This document shows positions 25,078-36,740 of a DNA stretch of 64,000 bases, piece after piece; the first letter of the stretch is position 1; each line of letters begins with the position of its first letter. The notes beneath the pieces are model-generated. The model did not search any database, was not told the origin of the DNA, and saw only the letters and a list, made by a program, of their open reading frames with translations. A program made the position numbers and the translations under genes. Source of the DNA: Nymphaea colorata. Its lineage: Eukaryota > Streptophyta > Magnoliopsida > Nymphaeales > Nymphaeaceae. The DNA is taken from NCBI RefSeq assembly GCF_008831285.2, contig NC_045142.1, forward strand, positions 4,037,501 through 4,101,500. Reading direction: 5' to 3'.

Positions 25078-25800
25078 TTTTTGATATAACAGAACAGGAA
25101 GAACCAGACTCCCTTTCTCATGACACATCAAATCCCCACTGTTGTTGTACAACAGTACAAGAATCACGAACAAAGTTGAGCAACCCAGGATATTAAAAGC
25201 AAAAAAAAATCTGGAATTTCCCTTAGGCTTCCTTCCATTATTGTTCAGAACACTGTAACACTGTTAAGATTGAAGTTTCAAAGAACGAAAAAATAAGCCA
25301 AAGAAACAGAACTAAGAGTGACTCCACCTACCCATTTCCTCATACATAAGAAAGAAAGAGAACACCAACTTCTCCCTTCCCCATTGCCCACAAAAAGCTT
25401 CAGTTTTCATGGCATTAGAAGAAACACCCACTACAGAAAACGAAAAGAAACTTTAAGAATACGAGGATAAATACAAGCAGAAGACCTGTTCAGGAAAATT
25501 TCGCCAAACTGCTACCATTCGACATGGGAGCTCAGAAACGCGAAGAAGAAGAAGGAGGAGGAGGAGAAGGGAGTTCAGCAAGAAGGAGGAGGGAAAATGA
25601 AAAGGGGGAAAAGGGCGTGTTCTGGTGAGTGTTTACAGGCACAGAAAACTGCAAAAGGAAGAAAGGGCAGGAAAAAAAAGTGGACTGTCCTGGTCTCTCC
25701 AAAATCGAAAAGAACCCTTTTCGCGGCAATGTGAAGCATTAGCGAAAACGATCGCCGGTCGGTCAAACAACAACCAGACGTTAGGCCGTCCTGACTAAAC
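25078..25800 (-). other. Probable 5' leader and promoter of the receptor kinase
   Basis: On the minus strand this stretch is pyrimidine-rich (TTCTTCTTC and CTCCTCCTCC at 25540-25570), typical of plant 5' leaders. A possible leader intron ends at TTGTACAACAACAG just before 25138, with a weak donor near 25490 (AACAG then GTCTTC). It contains no other gene. The extents are inferred. Confidence 0.4.
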
Positions 25801-27204
25801 CGTCAACGGTCTCTTCTAGCTAGAACAAACAGTTAACGGTCTCGTTTAGTTGGGAAGCCGTTGATTACTGGCAATATGAATGAGATGCTGTTTTCGTTCA
25901 TTGATGTTCAAATTCTTTCAAAAAGATTTAAACCATCTATCGAATCTAATAGAACCGAAATGTTTATATTATATATGCACTGAGTTTTGGAATAAGGATA
26001 CATTGACACGGTTTAATCAATTGGTAACTTCATAAGTTCGATTAATATGTATAATATTTTCTCAGGCAAACCCTTACAAAACTATTCAACTAGAGACCTA
26101 CCTAGTTAATAAACTTAACATAATGGCATATTATAAGCTTAATATTGTGAGTTAAAATGGACTTGTTTAGAACTTTTTTAATTTGAGCCACAAAAACAAA
26201 GCTTTTAAGTGGCAAGTGCTTTCGTACTCCCCCTTGTTTTAGGGCTGCATTAGGGCCGAGCGTAAAGTAACACCTTGTCAAGTTGTAAATGGAAAGCCCG
26301 GAATTGAGTTTAAGCATTACCATTTCACCACCAAATTCTTGAAAGATTTCTCAACAGCAACAACGATAACAATAAACTTTAACATGAATTTGAAAGTTTT
26401 ATTCTTTTTCAGATGAGCGGTTTTTTTTACCGAAGAGACCTGCCTCTTATGCCTCCCGGCTTCGAGGCTCATAGAGCATAGTTTGAGATCTAAAAGAGTG
26501 CACTAGGATGTGACAGTGACCATTATAATCGTAAAGTAAACCTCTTGAGTATGGACCGTCTTGCCGCACAGGGGAGCCCCGCCTAAGGACTAACATGAAC
26601 TAAAGTCATTAGATTTTTTTCCACTTGAAGAACTCAAGTACTCAAACCCAGTAGTGGAGGGGACGTAGCCCTTAGTCAAATGATTAAATAATAATAAAAT
26701 ACTAATTTCTGAATCTAACTGGGATGAACATTAATAACACTAATTAATCCCCATGAACAGGCAATTTGTGATCTCGAATATTGATCGATGACCGTATTTG
26801 AAATTTATAGTTGATTAGATGATTCAACGATTTGTTTTTTTGTTTAAAGCAAAGTGTTCTTCTGGGGAAACAATAGATCTAAGTTAAAAATTTGCTTGCT
26901 TTCGGTAGTGACTAAGGTGTGATATTATTATGGGGGGAAGTGATGGTTTGGATTTTCAAAGCATTGCATGTGGCTTTGTCCAATTGGCATCTCCATATGG
27001 TGATATTTTCCAAGTTCTTATGATATTTTGAGATCGATTTCAACTTTGGAATGCATAAATTATGAAGTGTCATTTTTTCCCCAACTAGTCGTAAGATTAT
27101 AATGTCAAATTCGATTAGAAGTTTCTCTTGAGAAAGAATACAATATGTTTTTGATGTGGACATGGGCCATGTTTAATTTGGTTTTTGCATCTCTTTAATT
27201 AGGG
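25801..27204. other. Intergenic, nothing recognised
   Basis: A/T-rich, with short frames only (for example 26102-26323 and 26912-27163 on the minus strand), none with a motif. Upstream of the receptor kinase it may hold distal promoter sequence. Confidence 0.4.
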
Positions 27205-27625
27205 TTGTGAATGGTTTAGAGTCAAATTTAATCCAAGCTTTATCATGTATGACCTAATTAAGAAATCAAAACGGATTTGGATTTAAGAAATGACATTCGA
27301 TCATATTTAGATATATGACTAATCGGATTCAGATCCAGTTTAATTTTAAATAAATATCTTATATTCAATGCCCCTTATATTTTGAAAATTGGTTGAATTT
27401 AGTTCAAAATTTGGATTCAGAATCATATATGAATATAAAAATCAGACTCGACTTAGATTTGGATTGTGAAATCAGATTTTGGATTCGGATTCATATTCAA
27501 ATTTGATCTTTCTTCAATTGTATTCGATTTTGACTTTGCATCCTGAGTATATAAATATCCAAAAAAATGAATATCGTTAAGATATACCCGACTTGAATCC
27601 GATCTATTGACATTCATAATGTGAG
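27205..27625. repeat. ATCCGAT-type dispersed repeat, fullest copy
   Basis: Runs from AGGGTTGTGAATGGTTTAG to GATCTATTGACATTCATAA. The body has TTTTGGATTCGGATTCATA, AATCGGATTCAGATCCAG and TATCCAAAAAAATGAATATC. It is the longest and most ordered of at least four copies in the window and is non-coding. Confidence 0.5.
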
Positions 27626-28290
27626 TGTTCCATCAATCTATCTTAGAAATTAAACTGCCTCAATCTTTAGAATAGATTCATGGAATACTCTAACGTGGTG
27701 TTCCTACTGCCCAACAACCCCTTAAGGACACATAATATATAAAAAATGGTTAATCTAAATTAGGTTGTTAATTAAGTAATATATCAAGTCTATCTAACTG
27801 GATCATGGTCCAACATTGGACCCGAATGTAACCCGTTTGACGTGCCCGGAAGGCATTATCAGTCATAAATGTAGTACCAACTTTAGTCAGGGAGAGAACG
27901 TGCCAAAAGAGAGAGCTCCACATGGAGCCCATGTACCACAAACGGATACCTAATAAAGTGGGTTTCAGGAACCAAGTGGGCGCACCGGTCGGGCCCGCCT
28001 CAAGCTTAGCTCATGCTTCATAAACTGTTGTGAATATATCTCCACTAATGGTGCGTCGGTTGTACAATGTATCAATCGATATGCGAGCATCGTATTATAT
28101 TTTCTGTTTCTTTAATTTTAAAATAATTTAGAATATCTTCATTTGATTTTAAAATTAAATTAATATGTTATCTCTAAACCCAAAGTCTAAATTAATTCAG
28201 GGCCGCAACCTAAATGGGTCATATCTATCCCGATTAGATCCATATAGGAGGACTAAGAACTTTTAGAGGTCAAAGAATATAAGTTTTCGA
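27626..28290. other. Intergenic, nothing recognised
   Basis: A/T-rich sequence without an open frame of note or recognisable repeat edges. Confidence 0.4.
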
Positions 28291-28292
28291 GC

Positions 28293-28349
<57 letters not shown>

Positions 28350-28536
28350 TGATGACGTTTGGTTACTCCGGATTACCAAGTTGATTCATATGAACCATTT
28401 GATCTATGATGGATTAAGAAAAAACAAATTAAAATATGTGAACTAATATTAAATCACAAAAATGTCACTATGAATCAGACAACGCTCATGAATGAGTTGA
28501 GCGACTCTAGATAGCTAGAGTTACTATTCAAATTTC

Positions 28537-28589
<53 letters not shown>

Positions 28590-28590
28590 A
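28291..28590. repeat. Mirrored compound microsatellites
   Basis: A (TA)n(GA)n tract at about 28296-28348 and a (CT)n(AT)n tract at about 28541-28587 are reverse complements of each other. They enclose about 190 bp of unique sequence. Confidence 0.8.
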
Positions 28591-30077
28591 CTACCAACAA
28601 ACTATAATTGTATCAATGATCAAAGGAAAAGTTTTAGTTTATTGCTCCCAAGCCATATTGCAACCAAGGGCTTAACAATTATTTTGATCAATCTATGTGA
28701 GTTAGTTGATGGGTGAAATAAGTAACGATGCATGTGATAGAAAATGAAAGAAAAAACTCCCAATAAATATAGACCAAATATTGTATAATTTCTTCATATA
28801 GAAAATTCTTTTTAACATTCTCCCAGTATTTTCTTTGTGGCTAATGAATAAATAATAGAGTAAACATGTCTGATCGCTTTTTGGTGATGAATCAACGCAA
28901 TTTTTTTTTTGGTATCGCAATAAATTTAAAATCAGCAATGATTCTAAAAAAGTGCCTGGAGGCCGTTTCTTAAGCATGTAGAATGCATGAACCTCAAATA
29001 ATTAAGCAAGAACCAAAGCTTTAAGGGCGTTTGCAACATTGCGTGCTTGTTTTACTAAGGGAGTGTTTGATCACTTGGAATTTGAGATCATGTGGGAAAA
29101 GATCTATGGTTCATCAAACTAAGGGTGAGATCCACATCTAAAATCCTTATCTTTTACTTTTTTGTTTCGAGAAAATGTTAGATTTAAAATCACAGGGGAA
29201 GGGCTTGATCTTAAATACACAGTTCTCAAATCTTGAGAAATCTTGATTTTGAGGCTATCAAACAACTCCTGCATGAATTTATAACTTTTTTTTAAACCCT
29301 CAGATGGAAGTCATGGAGATGCACAAGAGCAGCTAGCAGATTCTAGTATTAACACAGAAAAAATTGTGATCTTAGAGTTCAACAAGATGAAATTAAACTG
29401 ATAGACATTTTCAAGCTTTGTTGGCATCATAGTATGAAAGTGCACTTAGAACATGACACAGAGTACTTATATAATAAAATTTACAAAAGCATATGATAAC
29501 CAAAAAAAATATGAGGGGCTATGAACCTTAACTGTAAGTCGATGGATCAAATTCCGATCCGAATGCTCATGAGATTGGTATGAGCTGTTAGTTTTGTAGT
29601 TCTAAAAGAGAGGTCTGGATTGAGGATTCAGTATTGCTAGAGATGCCTTAAAAATTATTTAACTGATATTCTAGGGCTATCTCACCCAAGTATCATAAAA
29701 AACTATGATTAAATTTCATTTTTCTTTCACTTTCACAGTCTCTTTTTCAAGTAAATTCAGCAATTCAATGCAACATATATATTCAGACATGAGCACTTGT
29801 ATTTATAAAATATTCATCCGATACTTTATGTGTTTTTTTTTTATTTTTTTAAATAAAGATATTTCCAAATTTTTGCAGGCGAAATTTCGGTCAAATGTCG
29901 AAAAATGGGTCTTCAGAGCAAATTGTGTTTAATGCCAAAATCTCTCTCTCTCTCTTATTTTTCATATCAATTCTGATGTGTTTGGATCTAAATGATCAGA
30001 GCTCAGTTACGGGTCAAATCAGTGTCAGCTTGGGATAATTTTGAATTGCTACCATCGCATAAAGTGAGCCTCTAGGG
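28591..30077. other. Intergenic with one possible small element
   Basis: No gene was recognised. About 29058-29275 starts GGGAGTGTTTGATCAC and ends GGCTATCAAACAACTCC. These ends are imperfect inverted repeats of the kind seen in Tourist-like miniature elements. A TCTCTCTCTCTCT run is at 29941-29954. Confidence 0.4.
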
Positions 30078-30283
30078 GCCCTTTGATGGTTTGAATTTTG
30101 GTTTAAAAATGAAAATTTTATAATTATAATTTTTTTAAAACGAAATGGAATGAAAATTTCGTGTTTTAGTTTCTTAATTTTAGAAACAAAGTGTCCTGTT
30201 TATTTAATAACTTTAATTTGTGAAAAAATAAGCATTTTGATTCTAAATTTTTATAATTCTAGATATACCAAACGGTCCTGAAT
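30078..30283. mobile_element. Tourist-like miniature element (candidate)
   Basis: Begins GGGGCCCTTTGATGG and ends ATATACCAAACGGTCC, giving imperfect inverted ends (GGGCCCTTTGATG against GGACCGTTTGGTA). The body is A/T-rich and partly self-complementary with AATTTTATAATTAT words. Its right half matches, in inverted orientation, segments at 13024-13165 and 14583-14720. The target duplication was not resolved. Confidence 0.5.
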
Positions 30284-31438
30284 TCAAGAGAAGTACACAA
30301 AGGAAAAAGTTATGGAATAAATAAAGATAAGACTTACGGCGAAGGAAAAAGCAAAAAGAAGGAACTCTAGAAAGTTAACGATGTCTCGCTTGGCTTACAA
30401 AAACAATTGATGTGATGATTTGGACAAGTGAGACCAACCTCTCTCTTCCCTTTCACCCTCTTAGTGCTCTTTCTCTATATATATATATATATAAAAAGAG
30501 ACACCACTTAGGTAATAGATAAAAACCAAACCCATTAAAATTAGTTATTGAAAAATTTTGTTTAGATGTAATCTTAAGAGTGTTATCGTGAGAAGCACAC
30601 ATTAAGTTAGTTGTTTTTCTTACTTAAATAATCTTTTTAGATAATAAAAAATGAACGGCTCTTATAACATAATTAAAAAGTTTTTTTTTACAAAAAGGCT
30701 TAAACTAAATTATGATTGGTATTAAATTAGTGTTTATAAATACATTAAAAGGTTCACATTTTGTTTTAAGCACTTTTTAACGCACATATAAAAGGTTTGG
30801 ATTTTATTTCTTATCCAAATGGTCTGGTGTCCACCAATAGGTGATTGGTTAGCTATCAACAGCTTAGTCTATGTGTGTGAGAGAGAGATAGAGAGAGAGA
30901 GAGAGAAGGCCCAGGTGGATCCAAAGCTGCATCCACCTGGGCAAAAGGTCAGTGGATCTAACCCGTTACTAAAACCTAAGATTTGCAAGTGAATCTTGGG
31001 GATAATGGGAATGTCAAGTTCATGTTGGGTGATCCGGAGTAAGATTTCATCTTACCACCTACAAGAAAACCGAAAACTCCCATCCTATAGGGTATAAGTC
31101 TGCTTTTGATCTCGGGTAAGGCACCTCTGCTATGCATCTATATAAGTGCCCCTTTTGCAACACAAAAAGTTGGCACATCAAGAATTCGAAATAAAGATTG
31201 ACTAACTACCAGCTCCTGCCCCACCCTTTGCACCAAGTTCTTTGGGGATGGGATGTCAAGCACATGGTTCTCAAGTTTCCAGTCTACTAGAACCATAAAC
31301 TTAAGGTGGGTCTCTCTGTTAAATCCACCCTACGGCCCCACAGATTTCAGTAATAGACATCTGTTACAGGAGACTTGTTCTTCATACTAATGAACTACAC
31401 ACACAAAAGATCCTGTCCTGTGAGCATATGGGTCTACC
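30284..31438. other. Intergenic with microsatellites
   Basis: Contains (TA)n at about 30476-30493 and (GA)n at about 30877-30906. A weak copy of the 690-900 repeat lies at about 31070-31190. No gene was supported. Confidence 0.45.
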
Positions 31439-31785
31439 CTGGGCAATGAGCCGGGTAGTAGGGTACCCATTGGGTACCCGGCCCGGTCGGGTTCAGGTAT
31501 GGGTTCGAGCCGAAAAAACGGCCTGGCCTGGCAGCCCGAGTTGGCCCGACCCGGCCTGTTTTTAATTAAAAATGATTTTTTAAATTTTTTAAAATTTAAT
31601 AATATGTATTTTATTATTAAAATATATTTTATATTACTAAAAAATATTTTATAATTTAAAAAAAAATTATTACCAAACGAATCGAGTCGGATCAAGACCC
31701 GGACTATCTGGTCCCGGCCCGGGCTTCAGGCCCGACGGGCTGACCGGGGCTGGGTTTTACCGGGCAGGACCAACCCGTTGCCCAG
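31439..31785. mobile_element. GC-armed, AT-core element with inverted ends
   Basis: The ends CTGGGCAA and TTGCCCAG are perfect inverted repeats, and the short direct repeat TCTAC lies one base outside each end. Inner arms are rich in GGCCCGACCCGG-type words around an A/T core (about 31560-31680). It is the best-bounded member of the family also seen at 305-580 and 6425-6770. It encodes nothing and is probably non-autonomous. Confidence 0.5.
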
Positions 31786-32393
31786 ATCTACATATGGGCT
31801 GCTTTTAGATTGCAGTTGTTTAAATGGGTCCAGGGTTGGGTCAGCAATTGAGTATGCCAAAGGCAGAGTCTATTCCAAAAGCAGAGTCTATAAAGAAGCA
31901 GCGGTTTTTTTATAATGCCACTAACGAGAAGGAAGTAGAAAGCAGCACGAAAGAGAATTTGGCTTAGAATTTGGCTTTCTTCAGGTGGAATTCCTCAATA
32001 GAGGTTGGCCTATCACAAGGGTAGGCAAGAATGAAAAACAACAATTAGCAGGAGAGCAAGCAAAGTTATGCGGTCGACAATCTTACTGTGATTGTGCTTA
32101 GACATGAGATGAAGCTTACCTTTGAAGTTTCGGTTTCACTAGACTTTGCTGTTTCTTACTGATTACTGACTCTCTGGAGGTTTCTAATTGAAGTCCGTCA
32201 TGGAGAGTAACGGACGCCACTGGGCACTTGCAAATCTGAACAGACCTTTTTCTTCATTTCTGTCATCTCTTGCTAGTGCCCATCCCAAGAAATGTCACCA
32301 CTCAATTCCTTCCTTTGTCTTTTTCTTCCTCCCCAGTTGCATCAGCATTCTTGTCCTTATTGCTTTTCTGTACTTGTGGTCCTTTCGATTACT
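31786..32393 (+). other. Upstream region of the ATL gene
   Basis: No gene was supported. A 69-codon frame at 32188-32397 contains a hydrophobic stretch but lacks any family match and overlaps the likely promoter of the RING-H2 gene. Confidence 0.4.
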
Positions 32394-32400
32394 ATAAAAA
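32394..32400 (+). promoter_or_regulatory. Possible TATA box of the ATL gene
   Basis: TATAAAA lies 69 bp upstream of the chosen ATG, leaving room for a leader of about 40 nt. The position is plausible but rests on the motif alone. Confidence 0.4.
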
Positions 32401-32468
32401 CTTGAAAGCTAAGGAGCAATTCAGTTCTTCTGAGTTCTGACACAAGCTCTCTGGTGTTGGCATTAGCA

Positions 32469-33176
32469 ATGACCTCATTCTCATTGACACCTTCATCAGA
32501 ACTGGCAATGGTTTCTACCTGGAGCTGGAACCCATCAACAATCACTGTGCTTGGAGCTGTCTGCACCATCTTCCTCATCCTCATTTACCACAGGACCATC
32601 AGCCTCTGTTTGCTTGAAGTCTTCAGGACTCTGTGGAGGAAGGTGTTGATTGTTATGAACCGGAGAGGCTCACCAGTAGACTCATGCGACCATGGCGGTC
32701 TAAGCTCGACGACTCTAGAGAAGCTTCCTGCAATTCAATTCAAGACGACGACTGACATAGAATGCGGCAAGGCAGATGGGGGTTGTGCCATTTGCTTAGG
32801 AGAGTTCATGGAAGGTGAGTGGCTGAGGTCGCTCCCCAAGTGCTGTCATGTGTTCCATACCTCATGTATAGATGCATGGTTTCATTCCCACTCAAGCTGC
32901 CCTCTTTGTAGAACAGTTATTGCGTGCAATTCTAACTGCCACCCAAGCAAATCCCTGCCAACATTGTTGGGGACACTAGTCAGAGAGGGCGTTCATGGAG
33001 AAAGACGCTCTAGCTATCATTTACACTTCCCTATTCCACTCCTGCCTTCATCAGACTCCGCGAGTTCGCAGAGAACAGGCGCAGTTGATCATGGAGCAGG
33101 AAACCCAGAATCAAGCTCAGACCCACCAAGCACAAACTTGTTTGTCCATGATCAACATGTTCCTGGTCAGAGTTAG
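32469..33176 (+). CDS. ATL-type RING-H2 E3 ubiquitin ligase
   Basis: A single-exon gene of 235 aa. The frame opens at 32454 with GTG, so I use the first true ATG at 32469. A hydrophobic segment at about residues 23-43 should anchor it in a membrane. It is followed by a basic stretch, then a GLSSTTLEKLP motif (variant of the ATL 'GLD' motif), then the RING-H2 finger at about residues 106-147. The finger has CAIC, then CCHVFHTSC, then CPLC, and the Trp-Phe of DAWF that contacts E2 enzymes. The C-terminus is Ser/Pro-rich and probably disordered. Family knowledge: ATL proteins pass ubiquitin from E2 to membrane-associated substrates and are often stress-induced. The substrate is unknown and I cannot assign a specific ATL number. 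Single-exon structure is typical. Confidence 0.9.
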   Translation: MTSFSLTPSSELAMVSTWSWNPSTITVLGAVCTIFLILIYHRTISLCLLEVFRTLWRKVLIVMNRRGSPVDSCDHGGLSSTTLEKLPAIQFKTTTDIECGKADGGCAICLGEFMEGEWLRSLPKCCHVFHTSCIDAWFHSHSSCPLCRTVIACNSNCHPSKSLPTLLGTLVREGVHGERRSSYHLHFPIPLLPSSDSASSQRTGAVDHGAGNPESSSDPPSTNLFVHDQHVPGQS

Positions 33177-34790
33177 GCACCCGACCCAATAATAAGCTCG
33201 GCTTCAATGATAGAAGACTCTGAGCATGAAAGTACCACCATCTCAGTTCTTCCTGACTCTGTTTTATAGTTAGAAATGGTTGGTATTTCTTTGATGAAAA
33301 AGTAAGTGGCAGAAGGCATAAATAGACGCAACTAACACAGAAAGCAAGTGCAGAAACGATGTTGGCGTCTTCCAAATAATTACTATGCTTGAGTTTTGAA
33401 ACGGAATGGAGGAAGGTAGAGTTTGTTTCTTAGCTCTGGACGATGATGGCATTCTCCTTTGTTTTATACGGCCCATTTGTACCCATCAAGGCTCACATGG
33501 CTACTGCAGAAAAGGTCGCTTCATTTACATCATCACAAATTTGTAGATGGTTGAGGAAAATGTCTATAGAACCAAAAGAGGGAGCAGTTGGATCTACTTT
33601 TCACTCTTTATTTTTGTTAATCGAAGTACAAATACAAATAGCCACTCTATGGAAGGGCTGGGTTCACCTTTTCCTTACCAGCTTCAAAGCTGGTAGGCAC
33701 ATTTTTTGAGACCCTTTAACAGTTTGGTTGTGTGAAAGTAGAAACTTCTTGTGGTGATTGATGATGCCAGTCTACTGTCTACCTTTTCCAGATAGCGTCT
33801 AGATTCAGCAGATACAGTCCGAGTTTGTGAATTCCTGCCACTGCAGTAAAAAACTGAATATTTGACATGATTGGAGTTCACCAACTCAGTCCACATATAG
33901 TTATCAACATCACATACTTTCCATGAATGAGTTCAACAGGAAATCCAGACCTTAACTCCCTCTCACACTCTGCAGCAGTAGCAGCAGCAGAAAGAGCAGA
34001 TTTCACCTCCGTAGCCCGATGTTGTACGCCTATAGTTTTAACTTTTAACTTGCTTAAAAAGTGACACCAAAGAAAATTGAACCATGATCCACCCTGATAT
34101 GCCGAACCCCTCCAGGTCCAGCCTATAACACATCCTAGTGATCATCTTCCGGAAATTAGATTGAAAATCAAATGGGTCAGCTCAATTTTGTAGTATTCCT
34201 TTCTATGCTGAAACAATTACATTTGAATGGTTCCTTCTAGATCTTTTTAAGCAGTGCAGAATATGTGTTCGAGTAGTTGACATAAACACCAGACCATAAA
34301 AGATCTTGCTTGGGGACTTGAAATTATATACATTTAATGAACGAACCAGATCCTTCTACGATAAATATGAGATGTGACATCTTTCTCAATAAGCTATCTT
34401 CTAGAGATTATCTAAAAGATGAGAGGGAGAGAGAGATTTGGTCTACCAATTACACTTCAGTCTGGATTCCTACGGCCGAAATTCGAAAGAGGATCCTTAA
34501 CTTAATTAGTTAATTACAGAGAGTTTGTGAAATTACACCTGATCGAAGATCTTCCAGTCCGATGGAAGGGGTTAGCAACTTAACATTGTACACCAGTCGG
34601 TGAATTCTAACTGATGGCTGTCACTAAGGCGATCCACGGCGTTGTCCGTTTGGTACCCTCACTTGTTAGCCCTTTCTTGTATCTAGATTTTGGCAGCCTC
34701 TTGAGAACTACTCCCTTTTTTGAGCACTAATTCTCATTGTAGTGGTAAGCATTGGGACAGGTACTTGAGTTGCGCTGCGTCTAACCTAAC
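33177..34790. other. Intergenic, 3' side of ATL gene
   Basis: Frames such as 33443-33709 (+) and 33031-33375 (-, mostly antisense to the ATL 3' end) show no domain. Two short GCAGTAGCAGCAGCAGAAAG-like runs lie near 33970-33990. No RNA gene was seen. Confidence 0.4.
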
Positions 34791-35255
34791 TTTTAATAAT
34801 AATAATAATATTATTATTATGATTATATATATATTTATAATAATTTATATTTAAATATTAAATTAAAGTAAATATATATCTATTTATTCTAATTGGGCCA
34901 GGCCGGTTCGATGTCCAGCCTGTAAACATTAAACATTCAAAGATTGGACAGTGGGTTTTGTAATTCTTTCTTGGGAAAACTCCAATATTTTCAATGTATT
35001 CAATCCCTGGACTCCATGGCAATGTTAGTCAAGTCTATTCCTCTGCGTCCCAACTTCGCAACACGTCAACCAGAAGAAGCCGCTGTGTTTGCAGGCTTTG
35101 GCATGCACACGATCTCTTCGGTCATGAATTTCTAAAATAATACATATGCGGTTGTGGTTATGTCTAACATGCTTATCAACATGCTAACTTTTAAAGCCGC
35201 ACCTGCAATGCCTACGAATTTTACAATATACACAATAAAACCAACCAATTGCAAA

Positions 35256-35317
<62 letters not shown>

Positions 35318-36740
35318 ATTGAATCGTGATTCCAAGATTCAAATGACATTTAATGACATCAAATGAGAATCATCAGATCAAGATGGTCCTCATTTGATCT
35401 TCTTTTTACTACTTTTAAGTCATGGTTATTATTATTTTTTTAATTATTTTAATATTTTTTATGCAATTCTTCCTTTCGATGCCCAATTGGTGGTGGCGAC
35501 GCTGGACGGTCTGCCACCATCATAGCACCGCCGACAACCTGGCACCACCATCGGCTGCCAAAGGAGTACTTCTCCCTCTTCCTTCCTCCTTAACGTGGAG
35601 GAGCCAGAGCGGTTCCTCTCCCGCCGGCTGACGGCAGCACCCAGGCATCGGCCAGCTCTGCCCTGCAGTCACCAACCGGCTACTTTTGGGCCGTCAGCCG
35701 GCTGCGGGAGGGGGAGGAACCCCTTCTCCCTCCCTCACTCCCTCCCGCCGGCCGATTGGCTGGGTGGCTCCGTCAGCTGGCAGGAGGGAGAGGGCGCTGC
35801 CGTCGGGCAGTGGGAGGGGTAGAAACCTGTCTCCCTCCCTCACATTTCTATCAGATGGTGGCTGCATTGAAGCCTGTCACAGAAAAATCGGAAAAGTGAA
35901 CCTCATTTTTTAGAATTCGTGCAAATCAAGGCCCAAATGGATCCATTTGGAGGCAGAATAATGGGACGTCTCGTTCTTTTTATAAAATGCAATTCCTGAC
36001 AGAAAATAACTTCAAACATTGACAGAGCACTTTGTCTATAAAAATATAAAAATTTAGAGCTAACCAATATCTCAATATAAAAAAATTATTAGACTGTGTA
36101 GACAATTGCCCACACATGTGTCTTCACTCCTAATCATGTAAAACAGGCAGCGACCTCTGATGGTCGCACGCCAGTGCAAAAAGATAAAGGTCACGGTTAA
36201 TCATGTTTTTGTATTCAATTACTCGCAGGAGATGGCGTCATCATTCAAGCGGAAAACCGTATTTGGGATCCATTTTTTCAGTTTCAGATGTTGAATTTAC
36301 AGAAAAACCGCCCTTGCAACAATTCATTTCTGAACTTTTTGGAGAGAGAGAGAGCTCAATCTGTTCCCGGTTAAAATTAAGGCCCCCGTCACTCGTCAGA
36401 CGCTCCGCATAGGGGCGAAGATTGTCTCGAGAAAAATCAAAATCAAGAGATTTTCGAAATTATCAGCAAAAGTAGACCCCATATGAAGTCATTTTTTGTT
36501 ACAGCAGATGGTTGATGGCCGGAGAATAGAAAAAGGAACCGTTCTTTCTTTTTCAAAGAGAAGCTCAACCCTGCATGCCCACGACCACATAGCTAAGGGA
36601 CCCGAATAATAATCTACTGACGCAGAACAAAATTTCACCGAGCAACTGAAATTGAGACGCACATAATATCAAACTATCAACTATTGATTTCATATTTTTC
36701 ATAAATTTAAAATAAAGAGAGCTACATAAATCAGATGCAA
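34791..36740. other. Intergenic with microsatellite, GC island and repeat fragments
   Basis: About 34795-34920 has an A/T core with a GGGCCAGGCCGG arm, as in the GC-armed family. (TA)n fills about 35259-35314. About 35490-35830 is a GC-rich patch with repeated GGGAGGGG and CTCCCTCCCTCAC words and overlapping open frames in several phases, which argues against a gene. About 35975-36135 resembles the GGCGGAGCC-type family (GTGTAGACAATTGCCCACAC). The 3' UTR of MON1 occupies the right edge. Confidence 0.45.

Noticed and set aside
32454..32468. Start of the ATL protein at 32454
   Set aside because: The codon there is GTG; the first ATG in frame is at 32469, which fits a nuclear plant gene.
35132..35335. 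67-codon minus-strand frame with an Ile-Tyr run
   Set aside because: Translation of a (TA)n microsatellite.
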